A DNA stretch of 64,000 bases from Cavia porcellus. Taxonomy: Eukaryota; Chordata; Mammalia; Rodentia; Caviidae. The stretch covers positions 136,064,982 through 136,128,981 of the forward strand of contig NW_026947484.1 of NCBI RefSeq assembly GCF_034190915.1, in the 5' to 3' direction. Under the pieces are notes generated by a model that saw nothing but the letters and a program-made list of their open reading frames with translations, ran no database searches and was not told the DNA's origin. Made by a program: the position numbers and the translations under genes. Position 1 is the stretch's first letter, and each line of letters starts with the position of its first letter. This document shows positions 39,504 to 50,395 of the stretch, one piece after another.

Positions 39504-41524
39504 TCATGTGCAGAGTGAGAGTGTGGTTTTTCCACAAGATTTCTTAGGCTATTTGATGTATACCCTCAATTACAGGATTAGTCTATAAAGTGAGTCAGAG
39601 GACAGCTCCAACCACAAAGCAGTTCATGTAAAGGAAACAATAAAAAAAAATGAATAAAGAAATTAAAAGGAGGAACTGGCTGGTTTCTAAGTGGAAGCCA
39701 AGGTACATTTGTTCATCTAGAATGCCTCAGTGACAAAGATCAGTCCCACATCAGAAGACTGTCTGTCCTGATGGCCATTTATAGTTTCTTAGAGTGTGTA
39801 CTATCCCTGAGTCCTCCACAGCCTCTGCTGTATAGATCAAGAGCATTTGAGTCTGACCCTTTGGTTCTTTGCAACTTGAAATTCCTAAAATCTTCAACTA
39901 AGGACACATCTGATCCACCGTCATCTGCTGGCCTTGAGAAGATAAATGGGACTCCAAATCCCTCCCTCACCAGTCCAGGTTACTGTGGCCTCCTCTGTTC
40001 AGTCCACAGCTTTCAAAGGCCCCGAGGAGGGATGATTCATAGGAAAAGCAGAGACAAAACTTCTAAGCTTCAAGATTAAACTGTGGAGGACTAGGGGCAC
40101 ACAAGTTTTGCCATAAAAAAAAATTAAGAAGAAAAATTAGTAAGAAATTCAGAACTCAGCCTTCAACACCACTAGCCAGCAAGAACAGAGACAAGAGTTT
40201 AGATTTTGGCAGGTTCCAGAAAACGTAAGCTCTTGTTCGTGTGTACATGTCCCTGTGAAGAACACAAACCATGGGTGCTTATGTGTCCACAAATACAGTC
40301 TCTATAAGTTCAAGGAATCTCACAGCATTTAGGATCCGTGCTTTGTTTCAGAATGAAACTCAAGAAAATGGAAAGGTCCCAGAATCCTCTGCAAAATCTC
40401 TTAGTACTAGATCAGAAAAGTCTATCCAGTTGTCTGCAATTCTGAGGAACATGTATAACATGTTGAGACAGTAAACTTCTGATAACTTCCTGCAGGTGAG
40501 AGAACCTGGTGGGAACAATGACCAGAAGACAGAATGAGAGGCTGCTCTGCAGATACCAGTACAAACAGATGATGAGGACCTACTTCACTATGCCAGGGAA
40601 CCAACAAGGTCTTTGTCCCTCAGAATAGCTGAAGGGAGCTGGGAGACCATTAATTGTCAGACAATTCTCCACCCAGTGGTGTATAACTCAACAGAAATCT
40701 AGGTCTAGTTCTGAAATCAATTTCCATTTCTTGCACAGCAGAATTTGTGGCCTGAAATGTGTATGCTCTAGACAAGCAGCTCACTGATTTCTTGGCAATT
40801 CAATGTGATGACCGCCCTTTAAAAAAATTTTCTTTTTCTGGGTTTCCGGTGAGTTTGAGTCCTTTCTGACTTCAGTTAAACAAGCCTCCCCTCTCCAATC
40901 ATGCTGTTTGTCTAGTTCAGCCTCTTGGTAAAGGTGTCCCTTACACTTTCTCTTCTCTAATAAATTCATCATGTCAGTTCCTGCAAGACCTCTCAGGCAT
41001 TATGACCAAGAAAGCAGAAGGATTTTACAGGGAGAAGACAGTCTCTTTATGGTCTTCAGCCTTCTGCAGTGCTGGTAGGTGGGCCTACATGGTTGTTCAA
41101 TCTATGCTCATATCTATATTGCAAGTGAGATTACCTGACAGTAACCCCGGGGCCCGAGAATTCTTACAACTGTCATTCAAGGGATAGGGATGGAGGCAGC
41201 GTGAAGGTACTGCTCTTGCTGCCTGTAGGTATAGTTAGATGGTTAAACCCTTCCAGAGTATCAGTGGTGCAATGTGTAGACACTATAGCTCCTCCTCTGG
41301 GCATATGGCCATGTCACAGGAGAGAAAAGTCTGGAAATCCACAAACAGTTATCTATGGATTTATGGATCATAATGCACAAACCACAAGGAGAAATTCCTT
41401 CAAAACACCTGCACTTACTGCTTTCAGCAGCAGAAAGAAAAAAGGGAATAATTGACATTGATGATTCTCTGGAAGATGTGATTAAATATTAAAGTGATTT
41501 TGAGAAATCTAAAATCCACAAATA

Positions 41525-41617
41525 GGGCTGGGGATTTAGCTCAGCAGTATAAGCGCTCACCTGGCAAGTGCAAGGTTGTGAGTTCGATCCCTGGTACCAA
41601 AAAGAAAAAAAATAAAA
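41525..41617 (+). mobile_element. ID-like tRNA-derived SINE
   Basis: GGGCTGGGGATTTAGCTCAG to GAGTTCGATCCCTGGTACCA plus an A-rich tail. Target duplications AAAATCYACAAATA lie at 41511-41524 and about 41618-41631 with one mismatch. Confidence 0.93.
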
Positions 41618-42082
41618 TAAAATCTACAAATATTGTGGAATTCAACATCATAGACCCAAATTTTAGTAAAGAGTAAACTTGAGGTGCAGTTTGGAACTGA
41701 TTTATACAAAGAAAAAGCAGAGACTGGCTACACTCAGGGGTGTATGTGTGTGTCTGTATTCAGAACCCCACACAGCACAGTCATTTGTAATGGGAAAAAA
41801 TACTCACATAGTGTTGAAACTTATGAAAAGGAAAGTTAAATACAAGAACATACACTACATTCCTACTTTACATTCCACAACAGGTTTAGAAAGAAAAAGG
41901 GAAAGAAGGAAAAATAAAAATTGTGTTCCTCATGAAACAGTCAAATGGGTAGGAATTTTTATGCAAACAATACAATTCAAAAGCATGACTTAATGCCAGT
42001 TTTTAAGAGTATGAAAGAGTTTTGTGTAGAGAATGCTCTTGTGTCTACAGAAAAGCAAGGAAAGCTCAAAACTCATTCACAG

Positions 42083-42110
42083 AATAAAAAAAAAAAAAAA
42101 AAAAAAAAAA
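42083..42110. repeat. Poly-A tract
   Basis: About 28 A residues. No recognisable SINE body precedes it, so it may be the tail of an old retroposed copy or simple slippage. Confidence 0.8.
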
Positions 42111-42284
42111 GAAAGTGAGATTGACATTAAAGCCAGAGAAGTGGAAAGCTTTTGAATTGCAGGGTGATGGATTCTATAAAGAGCAGCCAATTGCGGCCCT
42201 GGCTGATTTCAGTAATAGAACAGAGTTCATTCTTCAGGGATGGAGCCCAGTACAACCCTTAAACACAAGGTTTTGACCTTGGCT

Positions 42285-42430
42285 AAATGACCTTAATCCA
42301 AATCACTCAAAGTGTATGACTCAGGGTAAGTTATGTAATGCATTGTTTCCTAGCGTGCAAAGTAGGTATGGTGATGGTGAGAGCTACTTCACAGGATGCT
42401 TGCATGTGCAGAGTCTCTGAAGAGTTGCCT
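42285..42430 (-). mobile_element. MIR-type SINE remnant
   Basis: GACTCAGGGTAAGTTATGTA, GTTTCCTAGCGTGCAAAGTA and TTCACAGGATGCTTGCATG follow reverse MIR order. Weak. Confidence 0.45.
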
Positions 42431-43639
42431 GGCTCCCCAGTGAGGCTCAGCCATCCCATATCTAAGTGAAGCCTCTAAATCTGGCCATTCATCGCTATAT
42501 TGAGCACATGCGTATTAAATGTCATGTTCTGAGTGCCAGGAGAAGGTTAGATACAATCTCGGATCCACGTGATAGAGAAGACGTTTACAGAAGCCCATCC
42601 CACAAGACAACATATCATGAGGTGACTGCATCTGACTCCTGTTGCTGATTCTGCACCAGGCCCTCAGGGCCAGCTGTGTCCACTGGTGGGACTATGAAAA
42701 CATTGTTTTCAGAACTAGGTTACAGCCAGGTTTAATTCCTTCATTTGAAGGTATTACCTCACTTGAGTATTCTTGATGCAAGCTGTGCAAGTGTCTGAAG
42801 ATCCCCCTTCAGCCTCTAACCTTGAGCAAATCTCTCATGGCCTTCCACCCAGCAGGGAAACCTGATTTAAAGCAAGCAACCTGGTGTCACATGTAATTAA
42901 CTGCTAAACTGTAAGCCTTAAATTCCACTTCTTCCTACAGAGAGCTTGTTTTCTTTATAAAACTGGAAGGTGCCAGAGAACAGTCACTGTGGATCCTCCT
43001 TTTCTGATAGGAAGGCAGGTATAGGATGCTTACATTTATTTTTGTAGTTCAGTATTAAGCATAGGACTAGAAAACACATGCAATCATAGCAGTGAATGAG
43101 TGAGCGTAAAGTGAATAAAAGTGTCCTTTATTGGTGATGGATCCAGTTTGCATACCGTCTTAGATTGTGACCATCTACATTTCAAAAAGAATAGCCCATA
43201 ATTTTTAAAATAAGGAGGTGGAAGAAAAGGAGAAATACTAGTCAAGACTTGTACACTAAAAGCTATTTAGATATAACATTAGAAGACTGTTTCTCAGGTT
43301 CTTAGAGAAGCACCAATTCCCAAAATCAGAAGAAATCTTTCAAACACCCTACAAGTGCATGCAGATGAATAACCCCCCAAATTTATCTCTTTTGGTAAAT
43401 GTATCTAACACTAAGACTCTTTGACCCTCATAAAGTCCTACTATAGAGCTAATAATCCTTAACAGCAAGAATCTACTCTACATACTGCCTCTTGTAAAAC
43501 CTCCTTTTCCACAAGTTCATTTGCTAGTTTCTTTCTTTATGAACAGGATGTTGTTCTTTATGTAAAGTATGTAATCATGTAGGCCCAACCTTTATTTTGA
43601 GTATTCTTGAGTACTTAGTGGGTAGTGAGTGAGCATTTC

Positions 43640-43800
43640 TGCATGGAATCTTTACATCTAGTCTTGATGGTTAGGAAGATTTCATTAACCCCATTCTACA
43701 GAGGATGGAATTGACACATAGGGAGAGAAAGTGACTTACCCACATCACATGTGAGCAAGAGCCAGAGTTGAAAGCCAGAGTTGAGAGCCCAGGTCTTCAG
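43640..43800 (+). mobile_element. MIR SINE
   Basis: CATTAACCCCATTCTACAGA, GGATGGAATTGACACATAGG, GAAAGTGACTTACCCACATC and GCCAGAGTTGAAAGCC are MIR landmarks in forward order. The last motif is locally duplicated. Confidence 0.75.
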
Positions 43801-44639
43801 TTATGTTGAGAGCCATTTCCACCATCCGTAAGCTCTTTACAGGCTCTGTGCTCCTAACAATATTGCTGTCATCTTCCTTCCTCAAGTTTGTGCCTAAGAT
43901 CCCAAAGCCTTATGTGAAGGCTTTGACACAGGGAGACAGGGGCCTGGGTCATGGGGGAAGCAGCCTGGATACTGCTTCAGCCTTTACCATGGATTGGGCT
44001 GAAGGGAATGCCTCCTTCTACCCATGGCACTCTCTAGCCCTGTCCTTCCCAAAGAGGCAGTGGGCAGGTTAACCTAGAGAAACGAGTTTCAGAGACTGGA
44101 CTGAATAAAGAAGACAGCAGGGGGAACTCTATTTTCTTCTGGGCCACATGGTGTTGGGTTCTGGGCGAGAGCTTAGGGATGCACATTGGACCAGTAGGTT
44201 TCCCACAGCTAGTGAGTGGCCTCTGGGAATCATATCTTTGTGGGAAGAGAAACCAGTGATTATCATTTCCTGCGTCCCTGCAAAGATTAGTGGGAACGAG
44301 TTTACACCAAGTCCTGGGGGATCCAAGCCAAGCACAGCCACACTGGGGGCCAACGCACTGTTTGGCAGAGGTACATGTGTCTCAGACCAAGCCATGGCCC
44401 AACAGTAAACAGTATAAGCCCACTACACTGCCCACCCTGCCCTTGTTGCTCATGCTGTGCCCAGTCCACCAGGGCACTAGAAGAAATCTCCCTGACTCCA
44501 TGCCACAAGAAATGATGGTCCTCAGCACCCAGATGCCTAGGCTTGGGCAGCCACCACCCAGCATGGGGTCCTACCACCAGCCATGTGGTATGTAGAGGCT
44601 AGCACCATGCAGCTTGGAGGTTATGTCTGGAGACGACAT

Positions 44640-44775
44640 TGGGTTTGAAATTTGAAGACTTCACAAAGGTCCCTTAGCCTCTCTGGCATCTCTATTTCCT
44701 CCTCTGAAAATATAGAAAATAACTACCTGTTTCCCTTCTGAGTTTCCTGACAATAAGGAGACACTATTATCTTTA
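44640..44775 (-). mobile_element. MIR-type SINE remnant
   Basis: GTCCCTTAGCCTCTCTGGCA, TTCCTCCTCTGAAAATATAG and AACTACCTGTTTCCCTTCTG follow reverse MIR order. Confidence 0.55.
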
Positions 44776-45040
44776 TGGAAAGAGAGCAGGACAATGAAAA
44801 AGGGTCTGTATTTTCTGTTTTGTTCCTTCCCCTCCCCCATCAAATTTTCATTATTTTTTTTAAGTTTTATGTCCTACTATTTTCATCCTTCATTGATGAA
44901 AAAGGTTCATTTTTGCCTCAGGTAGATATATTTTTAGTGCCCACAATGTTTGGGGCCCAGATCAGATGGTGAGACACAAAAGTATACAAGGCAGGTAAAA
45001 CCCTTGCATTCTCTCTTGGAGATTAGAACTAGGATTAGTG

Positions 45041-45090
45041 TTAGGGCCAGGGCCAGGGCCAAGATTAGGGTTAGGGTTAGGGTTGGGGTT
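45041..45090 (+). repeat. Short interstitial telomere-like tract
   Basis: Three GGGCCA units (45045-45061) lead into GATTAGGGTTAGGGTTAGGG and TTGGGG (45064-45088), that is about four TTAGGG-type hexamers with one variant. The tract lies within CASQ2 intron 8. Confidence 0.85.
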
Positions 45091-46379
45091 CTCAGGCCAC
45101 CTGAACACTAGGAAGATAATCTTATAGTCCCTACCCAAAGAGGTGTTGTGAAGATTAAATGCATTGTCATTTGTTAGGACTCGGTATGATGTTCAGTAGT
45201 TTGTATTTATCGCATATTGAGCTCGCTAAGCCATTAACAGTTGGTCTCAAAAGCATTTTTTATAAGAATGCAAGACTGGAATTTCAGTTGCAACAGGGCT
45301 TGGAGAATTCCTTCCAGAGCCCATCACTAATTCCGTTCCACTCCTTGCAGACAAGAGCCTGTCCTTGCATCTCCAGCTTGTTAGCGCTGATATTCCCGGT
45401 GCCCTTGGAGGATATCCATCCAGCGCCCACTCATGTAGAAACGCTGCTTTGCAAACCTTTCATCAAGTGATATGAAGAAGATGTCAGCCTGACACACACA
45501 CATCTGGGGGTGGCAAGGAAGAGAGTTGTTTACTTTCAAACCTGTCAAACAAGCGGCTCTGACTGGTGCTCTGAGCGCAGCAGCTGGAAAGAAATTTCCA
45601 GACAAAAGACACTGGCTGCAGCAGGCAACCAGCATGAGGAGAGAGCCCAGGAAACACCCTTCCCAGTTAGCCTAACTATGGCACTGAACAGGACCTTACA
45701 TGGTGGGAGATCCAGAGATTGTGCTCCAGGGCCTGCAAGTAGATATTGCCTTCTCCCTGAGCACTGAAATCCTCAGTTTTCTGCAAAGGTGAATACAAAC
45801 TAGGACCATGAAGCACGGGATTGCAACAGGAGTCCCTTAGGGGTCAGGTCACTCGGATAGGTGTGTATCCTTGTTGCTTCAGAATGTCAGATTCTAAATC
45901 TGACAAGATCAGTGGAAAGTGGGAGGAAGGCAGACTTGTCTTCACTAGTTGGGAGCTCAAGCTTTTCGGTGGCTCAGATCTCGTCTCATTTCCATGCAAA
46001 CCTCTCTGATTCTTGCTGACCTCCCCCTGTTCCTTTCACTGCAGCAGCACTGCACGTGCTCAGAACCTGCAGCTGCCCTGAGAGATGACATAGTAGACAG
46101 CGGCCAGGAGTCCTCGGGAAATCTAAACTGTGCCTATACCCCTGGGATCCGGAGCATGTTACTGAACTAGTCTGATTCTCCCTTCTCTCATAGTTAGAAT
46201 GCTGGAGGTAGAAGTGAAAGATAGCAGAGAAAGAAAGGTGCACTGAATGGGGACTGTAGGGTAGGAACTCAGTGATGTGCGAGTTGGTCTGCAGGAAGAC
46301 TTTGTAGGTGAGGGTGAGGGTTGGGAAGCCAAACTGCCCGCAGTTTAATTTCACTGCTTCACTGCAGTAGTTTAACCTC

Positions 46380-46505
46380 TTCTTTCCCAGTAAGTTGACC
46401 TCATCTATAAAATGAGAATAAAAATCGAACCTCCCTTCTGGGATTGCTATGTCATAACACGCGTACTGTAAGTGACCATCACTACCACTTTCATCATACT
46501 CAGAT
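46380..46505 (-). mobile_element. MIR-type SINE remnant
   Basis: GTAAGTTGACCTCATCTATA, AAATGAGAATAAAAATCGAA and CCCTTCTGGGATTGCTATG follow reverse MIR order. Confidence 0.55.
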
Positions 46506-46509
46506 GCAT

Positions 46510-46690
46510 TTAGAAATCCAGCAAGCCTGCTGGAATGTGAATCTTGGCTGGGATACTGAGAGTGATGTGAGCAAGTTATTTAGCCTCTAAGACTCTCCTG
46601 ATGTGACCCTGGAATCATGATTACACACATCACACAGAACTACGTTAGGACCAAAGGAGATCATTTACAGAAAATCCCTAACACATTTCC
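46510..46690 (-). mobile_element. MIR-type SINE remnant
   Basis: TGAATCTTGGCTGGGATACT, GTGAGCAAGTTATTTAGCCT and CTAAGACTCTCCTGATGTG follow reverse MIR order. Confidence 0.6.
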
Positions 46691-47574
46691 TCTACTCTGC
46701 TTTCTATTGTAGAAGAGCTGTAAGTTTTCCTGGTTATATAATCTTCCTCTTTGGTACGTGGGTAGCGGTCTGATTAAGCAATAGTGTATAATTTAGCAAG
46801 AGCAAAGCAATGCCAGGAGCTACCTATGCAGGAGTGAAATCCCCAGACTTGTAGCCAGTCCTCTGGTTCCAGGCTACACATTAGTGCCCTGCACGTAAAT
46901 CACTAACTACAGCGACTACACTAACTTAGAGAATTTCATGGAAAACTTTTCCTTTTTGGAGCAAGCTCCTGAAACCCTGCAGAAAGCCCATGTTTCTGGA
47001 GCAGTCCCTACCCCCACCCCTGGTGCACAGCTTCAGCTTCCCAGGGACAAGTTCCAGCTTGGACTCTTTGGGAAAGGCAGAGCTTCAGGCCCAGGGATAT
47101 TTGTGTAGGGAGGAGGTGGAAGTGGTTTCAGGAGCTTGATTCATTACAGCAGCAATCTCTGTCAAACAGGTTTCGGCACCTTCAGGGAGGCCTCTTTGTT
47201 CTATTGTTATGGAGCGCCAGACAGGCCTCTCCATAATCCTAGAGTGGAGGGTGAGTGGGGGGAGGCAGGGTGGAAGCCCCCTGGAGTCCGGCCAGCAGGC
47301 AACTGCCAGTGGCAGCAGTCATCTCTGTCCACACAATACTAGGGATCTGATTCTGTTTGATTGCAGCTTGTTAAACCTTAGGCAGCTGAATTTCTTAGCT
47401 ATTTCTCCTCCAGAGGTGGGGGGGGGGGAGGCAACGTCATGAAAAGAAGTCAAAACTGCGCTGCTTACTTTTTTTTTTTTTTTAAGGTCTAGATTTCCTT
47501 GTGGCTTTCCAACATTGCAACTCTATTATGCAAAATCTGGCACATCAGTGGACATTCAAGCAATTTAGTAAAAA

Positions 47575-48105
47575 AGATGGAAGAAACTGTCAGATACCTT
47601 GGAGCATAAATTTGGTTTGGCTACATGGAATACCATTCAACCTTAAAAAGGCATGAAATACTCTAACATGCTATGGATGACCTTAGAAGGATACACCTTA
47701 AACCATCACACTAAGCAAAGGACGTCAGATACGAAAGATCATATACTACATAATTCTGTTTATAGGAAACTTCTAAGCTAGTCACATCTACAGAGGCAGT
47801 AAAAAATTAGTGGTTATCAGAGATACAGAAGGGAAGACTGGGAATGACTGCTAATGGGGTTTTTCATCACAATTTGAAGTGTGCAAAAATGTTCTGAAAT
47901 TAGTGCTGATGTTTGCACACTTTTTTTTTTTTATATTAGGGATTGAACTTATGTCTTCATGCTTCCCAGGCATGAGCTGTGCTGCTGAGCTATATCCTTA
48001 GCCCAAAACTTCTGAATATAACAAAACCCACCAATCTACCCACTTTGTAAAGGATGACTATTATGGTATGTGTATTATATTTTCATTTTAAAAATTGTAT
48101 CACAA
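47575..48105 (+). mobile_element. Old L1 (L1M-type) 3' end, interrupted by a SINE
   Basis: GGAATACCATTCAACCTTAA, AGGCATGAAATACTCTAACA, GACTGCTAATGGGGTTTTTC, AAAATGTTCTGAAATTAGTG and, after the SINE, TATGGTATGTGTATTATATT give the familiar order of the old mammalian L1 3' terminus. The ID-like SINE at 47920-48005 interrupts it. Confidence 0.75.
47920..48005 (-). mobile_element. ID-like SINE inside the old L1
   Basis: T-run, then TTAGGGATTGAACTTATGTC, CCCAGGCATGAGCTGTGCTG and CTGAGCTATATCCTTAGCCC, the reverse complement layout of an ID-type SINE, diverged. Confidence 0.7.
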
Positions 48106-48847
48106 ATAAGTGGGTTTCAGTCCATAAGACAGTCCACTGATCATCTATTTACCTGTCCTGCAGTATTTCCTGGGCACCTTACCACGGGTTTAGGCACTGT
48201 GAGGGATAAGGTGTACAGAGATAGATGAGACAGTATGTACCTCCTTCACGGTGCACCACTGTGTCCTCTTGGGCAGTCTGTTAAACCCTGAACCTCTGTT
48301 TTCTCATCTCTATTGGTAGCTGTCTCTAGGCTTTCCCGAGGAAGAAAACTGAGGTCCCTGACAAACACATGTAATCCCACATTACCTCAAACAGTGGTTC
48401 CCAAGCCTATTGGCACATCACAATTTGCCTTAGAGCCCCATAAAACCACACATTTATGACAGTGCTGTCTCCTCAGCCCAGGTAGCCTTGGTGCTTGCAG
48501 TGTGGGCATTGTCAGGTCTTAATGTCCCCAGCAACTATCTCCTGACTAAGGTCTGGCTGCTGGGCCATTACCAATGAAACTCCTTGCCTTCCCTGGTTGC
48601 AATCTGAATCATTACAAGTTTCCCAAAAGATATCTCAGAATCTTCACTTACACTTTGGAGCCTCTATGTCTCACTGAGCATCACCATAGGGATGATTACC
48701 CCTGTCAAATTAAATTTTTCTGCACTTTCTTTTCTATAGGATTTGAAAGAGGGAAAGGGAAATCAGAACTTTGAGACCATACCCATAAGAGAAATAAATC
48801 AAACTCGCATGTATACATATTGTATTGTCTCCATAGTGCAAAATAAA

Positions 48848-49340
48848 AGAACCCTCAGTGAGGCTCCTGGAGACTGGGAAGCTGTACCCACAGGTCCACC
48901 CACATCTGAAAAGCATCTCTGAGGCCTACAGGGACCAGGAGTCTGTGCCCAGTAACCTGTACTCAACCAGGAACCCTCAGTGAGGCCCTTGGTGATTGGG
49001 AAGCTGTTCCCAGTGACCTGAAAACCATCTCTGAGGCCCAGGGAGACTAGGAGTCTGAGCCTAACAACTCACAGTCATCTAGAAACCTTCAGAAGCCTGT
49101 GCCCAGGGACTTGAAGTCATCTGGAAACCCTTGGTGAGGTCTGCTAGGAATGAGAGTCTGCACTAAATGAACCATCCACATCTAGAAACCACCCCTGAGG
49201 CCCACAGGGACTAGGAACCTGCACCTAGCAACCTGCAATCATTCAGGAATCCTCAGTGAAGCCTTCGGGAACCACCTGTCTGTGTCCAGTGACCCAGAAC
49301 CAATAGCATCCCTCAGTGAGCCCTGGTGACTGACAGCCCA
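48848..49340 (+). repeat. Monomer-like tandem units at the L1 5' end
   Basis: AACCCTCAGTGAGGC recurs at about 48848 and 48970, with shorter degenerate versions near 49120, 49250 and 49308. Between them GACTGGGAAGCTGT and CATCTCTGAGGCC alternate. Units of about 110-125 bases resemble the tandem promoter monomers known at rodent L1 5' ends. Confidence 0.65.
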
Positions 49341-49613
49341 CCAGAATGGGAGGCGTGTGGGACTTGGTATCTGGCTGATTCAGAGGAACTCAGGAAAATG
49401 CTAAAGCAAAAGAACAAAACACAACTTCAAATTTCCACTCCATCCAGATCTAGTCCAAGAGACGTAGACATCAATGAGTTTGGAAATCTCACACCTGAAA
49501 TCTCTGAAATGATAGCAAGGGAGGTAAAGAAACAACTCCAGGAAGCTGCAAAAGAAACAAGGTCAGAAATAAATGCTCAGGTAAAAGTAAAAATGAAATT
49601 AAAGAATTGGTGA
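49326..49613 (+). pseudogene. L1 ORF1 N-terminal fragment (broken)
   Basis: A 95-codon open frame begins directly after the monomers and is rich in Glu, Lys and Gln (for example MIAREVKKQLQEAAKETRSE), compatible with the coiled-coil N-terminal part of an L1 ORF1-type protein. It ends at a premature stop and similar lysine-rich sequence continues out of frame to the SINE at 49878. The downstream ORF1 core was not recognised with confidence. Confidence 0.55.
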
Positions 49614-49877
49614 AAATATCCCAAGAAGACATAGATTAAAAAAAATAGAAGAGCATAGGAAAGTGATGAAAACCTTGAGTGAACACAGGAAACAATCAGA
49701 ATACATGAAACAGATTCAAGGAGATATTTAGGAAATGAAAAATTCCATTGAAAGCTTGCAAAACCACATGAATGAAACTGAAGATAGACACTTAGATCTC
49801 AAAGACATCATTGCAACTAGTGATCATGAAAAGAAGCATCTCTTAAAAATAACAAGGAATTAGGAAATAACCATTTA

Positions 49878-49956
49878 GGACTGGGGATTTAAATCAGTGG
49901 CTTAAGCACCTGCCTGGTAGGCATGAGGTCATGATCCTCAGTACAAAAAAAATAAA
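49878..49956 (+). mobile_element. ID-like SINE nested in the L1
   Basis: ACTGGGGATTTAAATCAGTG to GAGGTCATGATCCTCAGTAC plus an A-rich tail. A short duplication AGGAAATAA flanks it (49862-49870, 49957-49965). Confidence 0.8.
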
Positions 49957-50395
49957 AGGAAATAATATAAGGCTGATGGGTGTTGAAAAAAGAGACAATG
50001 CAAATGACATAAAAAGACTACAAACAAAACAGCAGATAATTTCCCAACATGGAGAAAAAATCAACCTGACATACAGATAAGTGAGGCATATAACACTCCA
50101 GTTATCCATAACCAAAATAAATCTACATTTGAACATACAATAATCAAGATTCCAGAAATTCAGCACAAGAACAGAATATTAAAAGCCAATAGAGAAAAAA
50201 ATACGGATCACCTATAAAAGAAATTCTATCAGAATCTCAGCAGAATCCTTAACACAAAATATCAAGTCAAGGAGAGCATGGAGTCAAGTTTTTCAAGTAC
50301 TGAAAGAAAACAACTTCCAACCCAGGTTGACATACTTTGCAAAACTATCTTTCAAAACCAATGGAGAAATAAGAGACTTCCATGACAAAGAATAA

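Noticed and set aside
41679..41993. 104-codon + strand frame, lysine-rich
   Set aside because: AT-rich intron sequence with no family match or splice support.
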